From: Planctomycetales bacterium
GTDB lineage: Bacteria > Planctomycetota > UBA11346
Length of the DNA: 25,465 nt
Assembly (NCBI GenBank): GCA_025362255.1
Contig: JANYGY010000060.1
Span: 1-25,465, forward strand
Direction of reading: 5' to 3'
Shown here piece by piece: positions 24,347-25,465 of this stretch; the first letter of the stretch is position 1; every line of letters starts with the position of its first letter. Position numbers and translations under genes: made by a program. The notes beneath the pieces are model-generated. The model saw only the letters and a program-made list of their open reading frames with translations, searched no databases and was not told the DNA's origin.

Positions 24347-25390
24347 ATGCAGTTCCGCGTCCGCGATGTGGCTGAATTCCTCGGGGGCACCGTGGTCGGT
24401 GACGCCGATGCCATTTTGACCGGCATCAGCGGCATCACCGAGGCCAAGGTCGGTGATCTCAGCTTCCTGGCCAATCCGAAATACATCTCGCATCTGGCAA
24501 CGACCCTGGCCACCGCGGTGATCGCTTCCGAAGCGGTCCCCGACGCGCGCTGCGCCCTGATTCTGGTCGCAAACCCGGACTTCGCGTTCGCCAAGCTGGT
24601 CGGGGCGTACGGCCCGAAGCCGATGCATCCGCCGGTCGGAATCCATCCCACGGCGGTGATCGGCGAACGCGTGACGCTTGGCGCCGAGCCGCGCATCGGG
24701 GCCTACGCCGTGATCGGCGATGGCACCGTCATCGGTGATCGGGCAGTGATCTATCCGCACGTGGTCATCGGTGGCGAGGTCGTGATCGGCAACGATTGCG
24801 TGCTGTACGCCGGGGTCGTGATCCGCGAACGCTGCCGCCTTGGTCATCGGGTGACGCTGCAACCAGGGGCGGTGCTCGGTGCCGATGGTTTCGGCTACGC
24901 CCTGGTCGACGGCAAGCATCAGAAGATACCGCAGGTCGGCATCGTGGTGATCGAGGATGACGTCGAGATTGGCGCCAACACCACCATCGATCGCGCTCGT
25001 TTTGGCAGGACCAAAATAGGCGCTGGGACTAAGATCGACAATCTGGTGCAGATCGCCCATAACGTCGAGACCGGCAGCCATTGCCTGATCATCGCCCAAG
25101 TGGGCATCGCCGGCAGCACCCGGCTCGGGCATTACGTGACCCTGGCCGGTCAGGTCGGCCTCGCCGGGCATCTGACGGTGGGGGACCAGTCCCAGGTCGG
25201 CGGCCAATCGGGGGTCTCGAAAAACCTGCCGCCCAAGGCCAAGGTTCGCGGCTCGCCGGCTCAGGATTTCCGCACCGCGCTGGCGCAAGAAGTCTCGGTC
25301 AGACGCCTCGCCGGAACCCAGGCTCAGGTCAAGCTGCTCGAAGCCCGCTTGGCCGAACTCGAACGCCGGCTCGGGCCCGCGGCACCATGA
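24347..25390 (+). CDS. lpxD: UDP-3-O-acylglucosamine N-acyltransferase
   Basis: 347 residues, normal for LpxD, which adds the second acyl chain to UDP-acyl-glucosamine in lipid A synthesis. The N-terminal uridine-binding domain includes GDLSFLANPKY. Many hexapeptide repeats of the left-handed beta-helix follow (from about residue 100), with GADGFGYA at 178-185 and DNLVQIAHNV with the catalytic His at residue 238. A C-terminal helix (VKLLEARLAELERRL) closes it. GGAG lies eight bases before the ATG, and lpxC starts within the stop codon (ATGA). This is the firmest evidence that the organism makes lipid A. Confidence 0.97.
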   Translation: MQFRVRDVAEFLGGTVVGDADAILTGISGITEAKVGDLSFLANPKYISHLATTLATAVIASEAVPDARCALILVANPDFAFAKLVGAYGPKPMHPPVGIHPTAVIGERVTLGAEPRIGAYAVIGDGTVIGDRAVIYPHVVIGGEVVIGNDCVLYAGVVIRERCRLGHRVTLQPGAVLGADGFGYALVDGKHQKIPQVGIVVIEDDVEIGANTTIDRARFGRTKIGAGTKIDNLVQIAHNVETGSHCLIIAQVGIAGSTRLGHYVTLAGQVGLAGHLTVGDQSQVGGQSGVSKNLPPKAKVRGSPAQDFRTALAQEVSVRRLAGTQAQVKLLEARLAELERRLGPAAP

Positions 25391-25465
25391 GCGCCCAGCG
25401 CACCATCGCCCATGTCGCCTCGGTCAGCGGCGTCGGCCTGCATTCCGGCGAACGCTGCACGGTGA
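25387..25465 (+). CDS. lpxC: UDP-3-O-acyl-N-acetylglucosamine deacetylase, 5' end only
   Basis: The first 26 codons are in the window: MSAQRTIAHVASVSG followed by VGLHSGERCTV, which matches the LpxC N-terminus (QRTI and GVGLHSG). LpxC is the committed zinc-dependent step of lipid A synthesis. The ATG overlaps the lpxD TGA, so the two are coupled. In some relatives LpxC is fused to FabZ; the rest lies outside the window. Confidence 0.93.
   Translation, partial: MSAQRTIAHVASVSGVGLHSGERCTV

Overview
The window is high-G+C bacterial DNA (about 60% or more G+C by eye) from a Gram-negative, lipid A-making organism. Three things point to the PVC superphylum: an OmpH/Skp-lpxD-lpxC cassette, an mcsA-mcsB-clpC protein-arginine-kinase operon in a genome that makes lipid A, and a large secreted DUF4838 glycoside-hydrolase-like protein fused to an FGE-sulfatase domain and next to an AraC regulator. 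Planctomycetota, Lentisphaerota or Verrucomicrobiota are all possible. This is inference from gene content; no rRNA gene or other decisive marker is present.

Layout. 1-112: the last two repeats of a CRISPR array that runs off the left edge. 113-565: no convincing gene, an AT-rich patch, and a 138-bp element with perfect 32-bp inverted ends. 566-4216 (minus): a TSUP permease, then purC overlapping a membrane-anchored SurA/PpiD-like chaperone gene. 4364-8979 (plus): an AraC regulator and the 1187-residue DUF4838/beta-sandwich/FGE-like protein, closed by a strong intrinsic terminator. 9005-9661: a YbgC-type thioesterase behind a polypurine/polypyrimidine repeat and a hairpin-rich intergenic block.

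9662-12947 (minus): a four-gene, translationally coupled operon of TPR-Roadblock, Roadblock, MglA-type GTPase and Roadblock proteins. The GTPase carries a long Pro/Ala-rich linker, one transmembrane helix and a further tail. I consider this the most interesting unit: it looks like a membrane-tethered small-GTPase switch with three dedicated Roadblock partners.

13090-17061: a diacylglycerol-kinase-like lipid kinase, a PPP phosphatase, a second AraC regulator divergent from a phytanoyl-CoA dioxygenase-family gene, and a MOSC-domain gene. 17154-21527: mcsA, mcsB and clpC, the arginine-phosphorylation quality-control module, without a ctsR gene next to it; mcsB carries an in-frame 12-bp minisatellite. 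21536-22233 (minus): yidD and rnpA, coupled but without rpmH upstream. 22285-22725: a small FHA protein. 22731-23573 (minus): an inositol-monophosphatase-family gene. 23644-25465: OmpH/Skp, lpxD and the start of lpxC, the outer-membrane biogenesis cassette.

No tRNA, rRNA, insertion sequence or prophage gene was recognised.
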